A stretch of 32,507 nt of DNA, from positions 1 through 32,507 of the forward strand of contig JAISRZ010000049.1 of NCBI GenBank assembly GCA_031273455.1. The letters run 5' to 3'. This document shows, piece after piece, positions 8,787 to 17,080 of the stretch (positions within the stretch are counted from its first letter, which is position 1; each line of letters begins with the position of its first letter). A program made the position numbers and the translations under genes. This DNA is from Deltaproteobacteria bacterium (GTDB taxonomy: Bacteria; Desulfobacterota; Desulfarculia; Adiutricales; Adiutricaceae). The notes under the pieces are model-generated. The model had not been told where the DNA came from, did no database searches, and was given only the letters and a program-made list of their open reading frames with translations.

Positions 8787-9190
8787 ATAGGCCAAAGACG
8801 CTGATCGGCTTTTGGAGAAAAAATCTTTTTCACGTTGGCGGAATTTTAATGGCGGTTTTTCTCTCATATTCCTTAGCTATAAAGGGTTTTGACGAAGGGT
8901 AGGCCAGTTTTTCCGTTAAAACGCGTTTAATAAGGTAAGTATACTCTAAAGGCCAGAAAAGAATTTTTTTACCAAACAATCCCTAGCGGTTGTAATCCAG
9001 GATCAAGGGCAAAGACGCTGATCGGCTTTTGGAGAAAGCGTCTGGGCCACGTTTACGGGGTTTAGCGGCTCTTTCCTTATCAAAGGCCCAATGTATAAAA
9101 GGTTTTAGCGTGGGGTATTCTTCTTTTTTCTTTAATGCCGACTTTAATAAGGTAAGTATACTCCAAAGAAAAGAAAAATTTTTTTTTAAA
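8787..9190. repeat. Imperfect tandem duplication with a 217-bp period
   Basis: Two copies sit side by side. The 28-bp block beginning CAAAGACGCTGATCGG is identical at 8793-8820 and 9010-9037. The block TTTAATAAGGTAAGTATACT is identical at 8926-8945 and 9143-9162, followed by C(T/C)AAAG. Both blocks are offset by exactly 217 bases. Between them the copies share ATAAA-(A/G)GG-TTTT-type sequence and a GGGTA word but have diverged. No protein frame is conserved. Function is unknown: either an old duplication or paired RNA or regulatory elements. Confidence 0.8.
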
Positions 9191-9208
9191 AAATATTGTC
9201 TTTACCTC

Positions 9209-9237
9209 TTGACAAAACTTTGTTAAGAGCTTAGAAT
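9209..9237 (+). promoter_or_regulatory. Consensus-like sigma-70 promoter ahead of the XRE gene
   Basis: TTGACA (9209-9214), a 17-base spacer and TAGAAT (9232-9237) make a near-consensus promoter. Transcription would begin near 9244, leaving a leader of about 260 bases before the XRE start at 9503. A separate small RNA is an alternative. Confidence 0.6.
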
Positions 9238-9244
9238 TAATTCG

Positions 9245-9261
9245 TGAATAAACTTTATTCA
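9245..9261. promoter_or_regulatory. Possible operator dyad at the predicted start point
   Basis: TGAATAA (9245-9251) and TTATTCA (9255-9261) are perfect inverted repeats around ACT, right at the predicted transcription start. This position suits a repressor site, and the downstream XRE protein is the obvious candidate to bind it. The sequence is AT-rich, so chance is possible. Confidence 0.35.
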
Positions 9262-9502
9262 TAAAAAAACCAAATTTGAAAGGCTTAATACTGGATCTTC
9301 GGGACCGAACGCCTGTTTTTTCTTAAATTTAAGGTTACGCGCTGTAAAATTGTAGTCAGATTTGGCGTTTCGAGGGGATTTTCAAGGGGTTCTCTAAAAG
9401 TATAGCCTTTATCTACCTGGTCGGGTTTTTTTCGGCCTTTTTAATCAACCTTTTAACCCGCTTCTTGCGAGGCGGACTTCCAACTGAGGGGATTGACCAA
9501 CT

Positions 9503-9715
9503 ATGAAGCACTCCAAAATTTCTTTTAAAGAGATCCGGGAAAAACAAATGATCAGCGTGGCGGAACTGGCCCGTAAGGCTGGCGTCTCCACCCAGACCAT
9601 CACCCGCATTGAAAGCGGCGGCACCTGCCGCATGGACACCATGCGGAAGATCATCTTGGCCCTCGGCTACTCGGTTGAGGACAAGGACCTCATCTTCGGG
9701 TCCTCGGACAAGTAA
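9503..9715 (+). CDS. Small XRE-family helix-turn-helix transcriptional regulator
   Basis: This is a 70-residue protein consisting almost entirely of one Cro/CI-type helix-turn-helix domain. Helices are visible in FKEIREKQMISVAELARKAG, then the recognition helix in STQTITRIESGG, then a final helix in MRKIILALGYS. The small size and single domain suit a repressor or an antitoxin-like regulator. The ATG at 9503 is preceded by GGGGA with a spacing of about ten bases. The gene stands alone: its strong terminator follows at once, and the next gene converges from the other strand. The promoter and dyad 250-290 bases upstream suggest autoregulation, which is inference. Confidence 0.85.
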   Translation: MKHSKISFKEIREKQMISVAELARKAGVSTQTITRIESGGTCRMDTMRKIILALGYSVEDKDLIFGSSDK

Positions 9716-9742
9716 TCCGCCCGTTTTCCGCGGCCTTTAGCG

Positions 9743-9780
9743 GCTGGGTTGGCTCTTAGGGGCTAACCCAGCTTTTTTTT
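9743..9780 (+). terminator. Rho-independent terminator of the XRE gene
   Basis: GCTGGGTT (9743-9750) pairs with AACCCAGC (9765-9772). The stem extends inward with two G-T pairs to a short TTAG loop and is followed by eight T. Confidence 0.85.
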
Positions 9781-9804
9781 GTCTAAGGCTCGCTAAGTAG
9801 CCAT

Positions 9805-9835
9805 AAAAAACCCCCTGGTCGAAAAGACCAGGGGG
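9805..9835 (-). terminator. Rho-independent terminator of the glgA-GH57 operon
   Basis: CCCCCTGGTC (9811-9820) and GACCAGGGGG (9826-9835) form a perfect 10-bp stem around GAAAA. On the minus strand the hairpin is followed by six T. It lies about 50 bases after the GH57 stop codon, in the gap between two convergent genes. Confidence 0.9.
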
Positions 9836-9885
9836 TAGAAGGGCCGTTAAGCGGCCTAATAGGGTTTTTTGGGCCTTTAGGGCGG

Positions 9886-12330
9886 CTAAAACACGCCTAA
9901 GCCAAAGCCCAGTTTAACCCCGACCTTTCGGAAGAGGATCAGATCCTCCGGGGTTAAGGAGCGGGTGTAGCTTAAATCGCCCCACAGCTGATGCCAGAGG
10001 TTTTGACTGGCCCAGAGGTCGGCTTCGGGGAGACAGCGACCGATTAGCTCGGTTAAGTTAAAAAGCTCGCTTAATAGCCCGGGCCTAGGGTTAGAGGGCG
10101 AGAGCTCCAAGAGCTTCAAGAGGTAGTCAGAGACGGCCCCGCTAATGAGATGGAAGCTATCCGAGTCGCCCGCCTCCTCCCGGTGGATTAAATCCTCCAG
10201 TTGGACCAGATCAATGGCCCCGCCCGCGGCCATGGTCTGGGTGAACTTTTCCAGGTCGGCCTCGGCCATGACCCGGAAGATAAACCGATCCATCCAAGCC
10301 TCGGCGGCCCCGGGGTCCCGGTAGCGGTTTAAAAGGCCCCGGTAGCCCTCAAAGGCTTTCCGGGCGTAAACGATGAGGTTGTCGAAAAAGTCCCGGACCT
10401 GCTCGCGGGTGATAATCCGCCGGACGCTCGGCCAAAGGTCCTCGGGTTTAAACAATAGAGCCTTGGAGTTGGCTAAGGTTAAGAAAAAGGTCTTGACCGC
10501 CGCGGCCCCGCCTGAGGTCCATAAACTTTCGGCTTGGCTCAAAAGATCGGCCTCCGGGGTCACTAAGATATCCAGCTCAAAGCCGGCCCCTAAAAGGGCC
10601 ACCACTTGGCCTTTTTCCGAGGTGGCTAAGCGGACGTCCTTGATGGTGGCTTCCCCGGTTAAAAGTCGGGTTAACCCCTCCTCTTGGGTGGTGGGGTTAA
10701 AGGTCGGCTTTTGGAAGACAAACTCCTCTAAGGCTTTGGGGGTCTTCATGGCGGCGGTGGCCGCCAAGTGGGCGATGGCTTGGCCGGGCCTTAAGCGGGC
10801 GGGGGTCACTAGTTCCCGCCAGACGTCCTCGCCGGTCGGGTAATGGGGGTCATTGGGTTTCGCCCGGCGTAACCGGGAGACGAGCCCAGCGGTTAGATCC
10901 AGGTTGGCCCACTCATTGGCTAGCTCAATGGCTCGGGCCGCGTACCTTAAGTTTTGGGCCGGCTCCAAACCGGCCAGATCGTTATAGAACCAGCCGCAGC
11001 TGGTGAACATGTAAAGGCCCATGCGCTGAGCCTCTAGTAACTTAATGATCTTCTCTTTAGTCAGCTCGTCCGGGGACCCTAAAGCGTTCCGGCTAATAAA
11101 ATCGTCCCGGACTTTCGGGTCATAACCGGAGAGGGTCACTTCTAGGTACCCATCCCGGGCGGCCCAGGGGTCTTTTAGTAAGGGTCCGCCTTCCCGCTCA
11201 AAGATAACTTTTAGCTCATCCCTTAGCCAGTTAAGGCCATCCCGTAAGGGGGCTCGCCACTTCTGGTTCCAGCCTGGCTCCCCGCCGGTGGCGCAGCCAC
11301 AGTCCGAGCGCCACCGCTCCACCCCGTGGCAACAGCTCCAAGAGCTATTTTCCACCAAGCGGGCCTCTAGGTTGGGTGGGTACAAGGACAAAAACTCGCC
11401 GTAGTTGGTGAGCTTAATGGGGTTGGGGTCGTCCGGGGGCTGACTTTCCAAGGCGTTAAAGACCCAAGCTAGAGTCATGTCCCCAAAATGGAAGTGGTGG
11501 CCATAGGACTCCCCATCGGTGGCCAGATTGACCAGTCGAGGTTTCCCCGGCTCCTCCGCCCCAAAGGCCTCCTCTAAGCGGGCCTTAAAGCTAGCCCCAT
11601 CGCGCAAGAGGTTTTCAAAGGCCACGGCCCGGGAGACTGGGCCATCGTAGACAAAGGCGTCCAAATAATCGTTCGGGCCCCGGCCCCAGAAGATCCGATA
11701 GGGCCTTCTAGGGTCTGGGCTTTGGCTTAAAGTTTCCCACGGGGCCTCGCGGCCAGAGTCTAAAGGGCGAATGGCGTCGATCTGGCTTTGGGCCAAAATG
11801 GTGAACTTTAAGCCAGCTTTGGCCATTAAGCTTAAGCTTTCCAGGTCGGCCGCCGTCTCGGCCAGCCACATACCCTCCGGGCTTCTTTGGAAGGTCTTCT
11901 CAAAGTGGGCTTTCCCCCAGAGGATTTGGGTTAATTTGTCCCGGGAGTTGGCCAGGGGCATAATAATGTGGTTAAAGACCTGGGCCAAAGCCGGGCCATG
12001 GCCCCGCCGCCGGGCGCTGGCCTTTTTATCGGCCTCCACAATGGCCGCGTGGGTTAAAGGGTCTTTTTCTTTTAGCCACAAAAGTAAAGTTGGGCCAATA
12101 TTAAAGCTTAAATACTCGTAATTATTGATTATCTTAGCGATAGCCCCTTTATTGTCCAAAAGCCGGGCCCGGGCGTTGGGGGCGTAACATTCCCGGTTGA
12201 TCCGGGTGTTCCAGTTGGGGTAAGGGGCCGCCGAGGCCTCGATGGCGATGGAGCCGCTCCAGGGGTTTTCCCGGGGCGGTTGGTAGAAGTGACCGTGGAC
12301 AATGAGGTAACGGGGACTGGGCAAGGCCAT
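9886..12330 (-). CDS. Glycoside hydrolase family 57 protein with DUF3536 domain
   Basis: This 814-residue cytoplasmic enzyme is predicted to act on alpha-glucans such as glycogen, as amylase, glucanotransferase or branching enzyme; the exact activity cannot be read from sequence. The N-terminal GH57 barrel shows HGHFYQPPREN (12-22), the nucleophile region EGMWLAE with Glu158, and the acid/base-type region TDGESYGHHFH with Asp272. The DUF3536 portion follows, from about residue 380 to the end. The ATG at 12330 has AAGGAG only one base away, which is too close. The TTG two codons later has the ideal 7-base spacing and could be the true start. The gene follows glgA by 19 bases on the same strand and ends before a strong terminator, so the two form an operon for glycogen metabolism. 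Confidence 0.9.
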   Translation of the reverse strand: MALPSPRYLIVHGHFYQPPRENPWSGSIAIEASAAPYPNWNTRINRECYAPNARARLLDNKGAIAKIINNYEYLSFNIGPTLLLWLKEKDPLTHAAIVEADKKASARRRGHGPALAQVFNHIIMPLANSRDKLTQILWGKAHFEKTFQRSPEGMWLAETAADLESLSLMAKAGLKFTILAQSQIDAIRPLDSGREAPWETLSQSPDPRRPYRIFWGRGPNDYLDAFVYDGPVSRAVAFENLLRDGASFKARLEEAFGAEEPGKPRLVNLATDGESYGHHFHFGDMTLAWVFNALESQPPDDPNPIKLTNYGEFLSLYPPNLEARLVENSSWSCCHGVERWRSDCGCATGGEPGWNQKWRAPLRDGLNWLRDELKVIFEREGGPLLKDPWAARDGYLEVTLSGYDPKVRDDFISRNALGSPDELTKEKIIKLLEAQRMGLYMFTSCGWFYNDLAGLEPAQNLRYAARAIELANEWANLDLTAGLVSRLRRAKPNDPHYPTGEDVWRELVTPARLRPGQAIAHLAATAAMKTPKALEEFVFQKPTFNPTTQEEGLTRLLTGEATIKDVRLATSEKGQVVALLGAGFELDILVTPEADLLSQAESLWTSGGAAAVKTFFLTLANSKALLFKPEDLWPSVRRIITREQVRDFFDNLIVYARKAFEGYRGLLNRYRDPGAAEAWMDRFIFRVMAEADLEKFTQTMAAGGAIDLVQLEDLIHREEAGDSDSFHLISGAVSDYLLKLLELSPSNPRPGLLSELFNLTELIGRCLPEADLWASQNLWHQLWGDLSYTRSLTPEDLILFRKVGVKLGFGLGVF

Positions 12331-12349
12331 TCTCCTTAACTTACGGTAT

Positions 12350-13795
12350 TTAAGCCAGAACGGCTTGGAAAAGGTTTAAGTAGGCTTGGGCCGAGGCGTT
12401 CCAGGAAAAATCGTCGCGCATGCCCGCCATCCGCATGGCCATAAAGTCCGTGGGCCGACCGTAGAGCTCCACGGCTCGTCTAGCGGCCCGAAACAAGGCC
12501 CAGGGCTGAAACTGGGTGAACTTAAAGCCATTGTCCCAAACCCCAGCCGGGTTTTGGCCCGCGTAGTCCCGGACCGTGTCGTTTAACCCGCCAATGGCCC
12601 GCACCACCGGGATAGCCCCATACCTTAAAGCGTACATCTGGATTAAACCGCAGGGCTCGTAAATGGAGGGGACCAAGATAAAGTCCGAGCCCGCGACGAT
12701 CCGGTGGGCTAAAGGGGCGTCATAGGCCAAGATTAAGCGGAACTGGTCCGGGTATTCCTGGGCTAAAAGGGTCAGCTGCTCCTCGTACCAGGGCTCGCCG
12801 GAGCCTAAGATAACTAAATCGAGGCCCAAACGGAAAAACTCCGGGCCCGACTCCAAGATTAAACTTAGCCCCTTTTGGGCCGCTAAACGGGTGACCATGC
12901 CAAATAAGGGCCGATTGTCCGGGGTCTTTAAGCCAATTTCCTCTTTTAAGGCCTTTTTGCAGATATCTTTGCCCGTGGGGTCGCTGGCCTCGTAATGGGC
13001 CGCGATATGGGGGTCGGTGGCTGGGTTCCAGACGTCGTAATCCACCCCGTTTAAGATCCCCCGTAGTTTGCCCTCATAAAAGCGTAAGACCCCGTCCAAG
13101 CCGTTTCCGCCCTCCGGGGTTTGGATCTCCCGGGCGTAGGTCGGGGACACGGTGACCACTTCGCGGCTAAAGACGATGCCGGCCTTTAAGTAGCTCAGTT
13201 GGCCGTAATACTCCAGCCCATCCACCCCATAGTAGCTGGCCGGAAGACCAATCATGGCCCGAGCCGTCATGGGGGCTAAGCCTAAAAACCCTTGGTTATG
13301 GATAACAAAGACCCCTTTAGGGGCTTTGGGGCCCATTTCCGCTAAGTAGGCCATGATGAGCCCCGCGTGCCAGTCGTTGCCTAAGATGACGTTGGGGGCG
13401 AAGGGGAGGCTGGGTAACGAGGCGATAACGGCTTTGGCGAAAAAGGCGAAACGCTCCGGGTTGTCCACGTAGACTTCCCGGCCTTGGCCGTATAAGCTGG
13501 GCCGATCAAAATACTGGTCGCATTGGGTCAGATAAAACGGGACCCCGGAGTTTAGCCGCCCCGAAAGGAGGGTGAAGGGAACCGTCTCCTCGCCCAAAGA
13601 GACTTTTAGGGGTTTACCCACGATCTTTAACCCGGGCCAATCCAAAGCCGCTCGATACCCTGGTAAGATTAAAGCGGTTTTAACGCCCAAGCGGTTGAAG
13701 GCCACCGCGAGGCCACTGACCATTTCGGCTAAACCCCCGGTCTGGGCTAAGGGGGAGACTTCTGGGGAGGCGATTAGAACAGTAGGTTCCGGCAT
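12350..13795 (-). CDS. glgA: Glycogen synthase, GT5 family
   Basis: This enzyme transfers glucose from ADP-glucose to the growing end of glycogen. The 481-residue length is normal for bacterial GlgA. The N-terminal GT5 domain includes QTGGLAEM (18-25), the position of the KxGGL substrate motif; here the usual Lys is Gln18. The C-terminal Rossmann domain shows GMVTRLAAQKGL and the catalytic Glu region PSIYEPCGLIQMYALRYG, then GGLNDTV. ATG at 13795 is preceded by GGAG with five bases spacing. It is the first gene of the two-gene operon with the GH57 enzyme. No ADP-glucose pyrophosphorylase gene is in the window. The Lys-to-Gln change could alter nucleotide-sugar binding or choice; in E. coli GlgA this Lys (Lys15) is implicated in ADP-glucose binding. 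Confidence 0.95.
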   Translation of the reverse strand: MPEPTVLIASPEVSPLAQTGGLAEMVSGLAVAFNRLGVKTALILPGYRAALDWPGLKIVGKPLKVSLGEETVPFTLLSGRLNSGVPFYLTQCDQYFDRPSLYGQGREVYVDNPERFAFFAKAVIASLPSLPFAPNVILGNDWHAGLIMAYLAEMGPKAPKGVFVIHNQGFLGLAPMTARAMIGLPASYYGVDGLEYYGQLSYLKAGIVFSREVVTVSPTYAREIQTPEGGNGLDGVLRFYEGKLRGILNGVDYDVWNPATDPHIAAHYEASDPTGKDICKKALKEEIGLKTPDNRPLFGMVTRLAAQKGLSLILESGPEFFRLGLDLVILGSGEPWYEEQLTLLAQEYPDQFRLILAYDAPLAHRIVAGSDFILVPSIYEPCGLIQMYALRYGAIPVVRAIGGLNDTVRDYAGQNPAGVWDNGFKFTQFQPWALFRAARRAVELYGRPTDFMAMRMAGMRDDFSWNASAQAYLNLFQAVLA

Positions 13796-13933
13796 AGAAC
13801 TCCATCTAAGGCCAGGGCCAGGCCCCCAGCTAAGGTAAGGGGCCGCTGAGCCCCAAAAAGGCTAAAAACGGCGCCAAATTGACGGACGTTAGTCCAGGGC
13901 CGCGGGCCAGGAGCGCGGCCAGGGGTTTTTTAG

Positions 13934-13961
13934 ATCATAGCCCATTCGGATCTTTTTTCAA
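13934..13961 (-). promoter_or_regulatory. Candidate sigma-70 promoter for glgA operon
   Basis: On the minus strand TTGAAA (13961-13956), a 16-base spacer and TATGAT (13939-13934) form a reasonable promoter, about 140 bases before the glgA start. It is the best match found in this divergent intergenic region. Confidence 0.45.
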
Positions 13962-14044
13962 ATCAAGTCAAGAGCTAAGGTTTTCTAACTGATTAAACCC
14001 TTGAAATCAATAGTTATTTCTTAAAGAAGGTCGATCTTCCCTTG

Positions 14045-14062
14045 GGGCGCCTTAAGGCGCCC
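14045..14062. repeat. GC-rich dyad in the glgA/glnS divergent region
   Basis: GGGCGCC (14045-14051), TTAA, GGCGCCC (14056-14062) is a perfect hairpin. No T run follows. It lies between the two divergent promoters and may simply be a stable intergenic hairpin. Confidence 0.5.
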
Positions 14063-14219
14063 TAGGGAACCTTTTCTTTAGTTATAATGGAAACTTAGAG
14101 GTTTATAGGCCCGGTTGGGGGGGCGAACAGGCCTTAAAGCGGGTTAGTCCGATCGCTAAAAGGGGTTAACCCCTAGGGGGGACCCTAACGAAACTTAAAG
14201 GGCCCCAAGTTCCTAGCCC

Positions 14220-14248
14220 TTGAAAGAAGACGGCCATATCAGTATAAT
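14220..14248 (+). promoter_or_regulatory. Sigma-70 promoter for the glnS-pilT operon
   Basis: TTGAAA (14220-14225), a 17-base spacer and a perfect TATAAT (14243-14248). Transcription would start near 14255, about 50 bases before the glnS ATG. Confidence 0.75.
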
Positions 14249-14306
14249 GACAAGAAGTTTATTTAAGGTCAGTTAAATTTTAAGAATTTGGCGTTTTTGA
14301 GAGTAT

Positions 14307-15968
14307 ATGAGCGAAGACAAAGCTAATAATTTTATCCGGTCGTTTGTGGACGAGGACCTGGCCAGTGGCCGCTACTCTAAAGTGGTGACGAGGTTCCCCC
14401 CAGAGCCCAATGGTTATCTCCATATTGGCCACGCCAAGAGCGTTTGTCTGAACTTTGGTTTAGCCATTGATTACGGGGGGCGTTGCAACTTACGTTTTGA
14501 CGACACTAATCCGGTCAAAGAGGACGTGGAGTATGTGGACTCCATCCAAGAGGACGTCCGGTGGTTAGGCTTCTCTTGGGACGATCGTTTATTCTACGCT
14601 TCCGATTACTTTGAGAAACTTTACGAATGCGCCCTTCAGCTGATTAAAAGCGGCCACGCTTACGTCTGCGAGCTCTCAGCGGAAAAGGTGAAAGAGTACC
14701 GGGGGACCTTAACCGAGGCTGGCCGGAATAGCCCGTATCGGGATCGACCTATAGCGGAGAGCTTGGATCTATTCCAAAGGATGCGGGCCGGGGAGTTCGC
14801 TGAAGGGGCCAAGTTTTTACGGGCCAAAATTAGCATGGCCTCCCCGAATCTGAATATGCGCGATCCGGCCCTCTTTCGGATCCGTAAAGCCACCCACCAC
14901 CGCACTGGGGATAAGTGGCTCATTTACCCCATGTACGATTACGCCCACTGTATCTCCGACGCCATTGAGGGCGTGACTTTTTCCATCTGCACCTTGGAGT
15001 TTGAGGATCATCGGCCCTTATACGACTGGGTTTTGGAAAAGCTTAATTGGCCGGAGCCAAGACCTCGGCAGATCGAGTTCGCCCGCTTAAACCTAGAGGG
15101 CGCTTTAATGAGTAAAAGGCAGCTACTAAGGCTGGTCCAAGAAAAGCGCGTGGACGGTTGGGACGACCCGCGTTTACCCACCTTAGCCGCCTTACGCCGC
15201 CGGGGCATTCCCCCGGAGGCCATCCGCCTTTTCTGCGAGCGGATTGGGGTGGCCAAAAAAGATTCCTGGATTGAGTATGAGTGGCTGGAAAAGGCCATTC
15301 GCGACACCTTAAACCCCCAGGTTAAAAGGGTCCTGGCCGTCTTAGACCCTTTGAAGGTCACCTTAAAAGATTGGCCCGAAGATGAGGTTAGGACCATTCG
15401 GGCCCCGTACTTTCCGGACGATCCCGAGCGGATGGGGGAGCGGGAGCTCAAACTGACCCGGGAGATCTTCATTGAAAGGGATGACTTTAGCTTAGAGCCA
15501 GAGCCGGACTTTTACCGCTTAGCCCCGGGCCGGGAGGTCCGCTTACGCTGGTCATTGTATATTCAGTGTCAAGAGGTTATCCTCGGACCGGATGGCCAGC
15601 CGCTTGAGCTCATCTGTACCCATTCCGAGGAGCCAGCCCTCCCCAAACAGGGGAAAAGGCGACCGGCCATTATCCATTGGGCCTCGGCTAACCTATCAAG
15701 GCCCGTTACGGCCCGCCTCTATGAGAGCCTTTTTCTCGTTAACCGGCCCACCGGCGATTTTGACCAGGAGCTAAACCCCAGGTCCTTGGTGGAAAGGCCC
15801 AATTGCCGTTTGGAGCCAGCTTTAACCGACTTAAAAGAGGGCGAGCGGTTCCAGTTTGAGCGGTTAGGGTATTTTTACTTGGAAAAGGCTCCGAATGGCT
15901 CATCCCCCGCGGTTTTCAACCGCGTGGTCACGTTGAAAGACAGTTGGGCCAAATCTAAGAAGAAGTAA
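14307..15968 (+). CDS. glnS: Glutaminyl-tRNA synthetase
   Basis: This class I aminoacyl-tRNA synthetase charges tRNA-Gln directly with glutamine. At 553 residues it is practically the same length as the E. coli enzyme. The catalytic domain shows PPEPNGYLHIGHAKS with the HIGH motif at 39-42, and MSKR at 268-271 (ALMSKRQL). The middle TLEFEDHRPLYDW block and the C-terminal two-barrel anticodon-binding region (about 340-545) are typical of GlnRS and separate it from GltX. The ATG at 14307 follows a weak GAGAG site and a consensus promoter. It is the first gene of a probable operon; pilT begins 27 bases after its stop. The two genes have unrelated functions, so the link is probably only transcriptional. 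Confidence 0.97.
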   Translation: MSEDKANNFIRSFVDEDLASGRYSKVVTRFPPEPNGYLHIGHAKSVCLNFGLAIDYGGRCNLRFDDTNPVKEDVEYVDSIQEDVRWLGFSWDDRLFYASDYFEKLYECALQLIKSGHAYVCELSAEKVKEYRGTLTEAGRNSPYRDRPIAESLDLFQRMRAGEFAEGAKFLRAKISMASPNLNMRDPALFRIRKATHHRTGDKWLIYPMYDYAHCISDAIEGVTFSICTLEFEDHRPLYDWVLEKLNWPEPRPRQIEFARLNLEGALMSKRQLLRLVQEKRVDGWDDPRLPTLAALRRRGIPPEAIRLFCERIGVAKKDSWIEYEWLEKAIRDTLNPQVKRVLAVLDPLKVTLKDWPEDEVRTIRAPYFPDDPERMGERELKLTREIFIERDDFSLEPEPDFYRLAPGREVRLRWSLYIQCQEVILGPDGQPLELICTHSEEPALPKQGKRRPAIIHWASANLSRPVTARLYESLFLVNRPTGDFDQELNPRSLVERPNCRLEPALTDLKEGERFQFERLGYFYLEKAPNGSSPAVFNRVVTLKDSWAKSKKK

Positions 15969-15995
15969 GTCCGGCTCAGTATTAGGAGACGCAGA

Positions 15996-17078
15996 TTGGC
16001 CTTACTAGACGCTTTCTTCAAATTTATGCATGAGGTGGGGGGTTCGGATCTCCATTTGGTGTCCGGCAGTCAGCCCTTGATCCGCTTAAAGGGCCGCATT
16101 GAGAAGATCAAGTACAAGGTCCTGGAAAACACTGAGCTAAAAAAGATGCTCTATGAGATCGCCCCGGACGAGAAGGTCAAGATCTTCGAGGAATGCGGCG
16201 ATGTGGACTTTGGCTATGAGATCCCCAACATCGCCCGCTATCGAGCCAACTTTTTTAACCAAAAGTGGGGCGTGGGGGCGGTCTTTCGGGAGATCCCCAC
16301 GAAAATCCCCACGGTGGAGCAACTGGGTTTACCGCCAGTGGTCAGTAAACTGGCCTCGCTTCCCAAAGGTCTGGTCTTAGTCACTGGGCCCACCGGGAGC
16401 GGTAAATCCACCACCTTAGCCACCATCATTGACCACGCCAATCGAACCCGGAGCGACCATATTCTAACCATTGAGGATCCCGTGGAGTTTGTCCATCGGG
16501 GGCAAAAGTGCGTGGTTAACCATCGAGAGGTCTTCACCCACACCCGTAGCTTTTCCTCAGCCTTAAGAGGGGCCTTACGCGAAGATCCGGACATCATTAT
16601 GGTCGGGGAAATGCGCGATTTGGAGACCATCGCTTTGGCCTTGGAAGCGGCCAACACCGGCCACTTGGTCATGGGGACCCTCCATACGACCTCCGCCGCT
16701 AGCACCGTGGACCGGATCATTGATATTTTTCCGGCCAATGAGCAGGCTCAGATTAGGGCCTCTTTAGCGGACGCCTTACGGGCGGTCGTGGCCCAATCTC
16801 TCTTTCGCCGAGTGGACGTCTCCGGTCGGGTGGCCGCCTTGGAAATCCTTTTGGCCACCCCGGCGGTTCGGAACCTTATCCGTGAGGGTAAGATCCACCA
16901 GATCGCCACCATTATCCAAACCGGGCGTAAATTTGGCATGCAATCCATGGACGACGCTATTTTGGACCACCTTTTAGCCGGGCGGATTTCCCCAGTCGAC
17001 GCTTACTCTCATTGCATCGACAAAGCTAAATTCAAGCAGTACTTGACATCCCCACCTGAGGATTTTACGGACGTTTAA
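15996..17078 (+). CDS. pilT: Type IV pilus retraction ATPase PilT
   Basis: This cytoplasmic hexameric motor ATPase drives retraction of type IV pili (twitching). The 360-residue protein starts at TTG 15996, with AGGAG seven bases upstream; no ATG or GTG fits better. The N-terminal PAS-like domain carries GSDLHLVSGSQPLIR. The RecA-like core shows Walker A GPTGSGKS with Lys137, the Asp box in LTIEDPVEFVH, Walker B PDIIMVGEMRD and the His box MGTLHTTSAAS. The motif spacing matches PilT rather than the assembly ATPase PilB, which has a longer N-terminus and a zinc-binding insertion. The gene is followed after two bases by a second, related ATPase. Confidence 0.95.
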   Translation: MALLDAFFKFMHEVGGSDLHLVSGSQPLIRLKGRIEKIKYKVLENTELKKMLYEIAPDEKVKIFEECGDVDFGYEIPNIARYRANFFNQKWGVGAVFREIPTKIPTVEQLGLPPVVSKLASLPKGLVLVTGPTGSGKSTTLATIIDHANRTRSDHILTIEDPVEFVHRGQKCVVNHREVFTHTRSFSSALRGALREDPDIIMVGEMRDLETIALALEAANTGHLVMGTLHTTSAASTVDRIIDIFPANEQAQIRASLADALRAVVAQSLFRRVDVSGRVAALEILLATPAVRNLIREGKIHQIATIIQTGRKFGMQSMDDAILDHLLAGRISPVDAYSHCIDKAKFKQYLTSPPEDFTDV

Positions 17079-17080
17079 CC

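Noticed and set aside
9029-9262. Small frames on both strands across the 217-bp duplication
   Set aside because: They are not conserved between the two copies, so they are not coding.
10373-10843. 156-codon plus-strand frame inside the GH57 gene
   Set aside because: Shadow of the GC-rich minus-strand gene, which has clear family motifs.
14083-14088. Second TATAAT before glnS
   Set aside because: No -35 hexamer at a usable distance; the promoter at 14220-14248 is far better.
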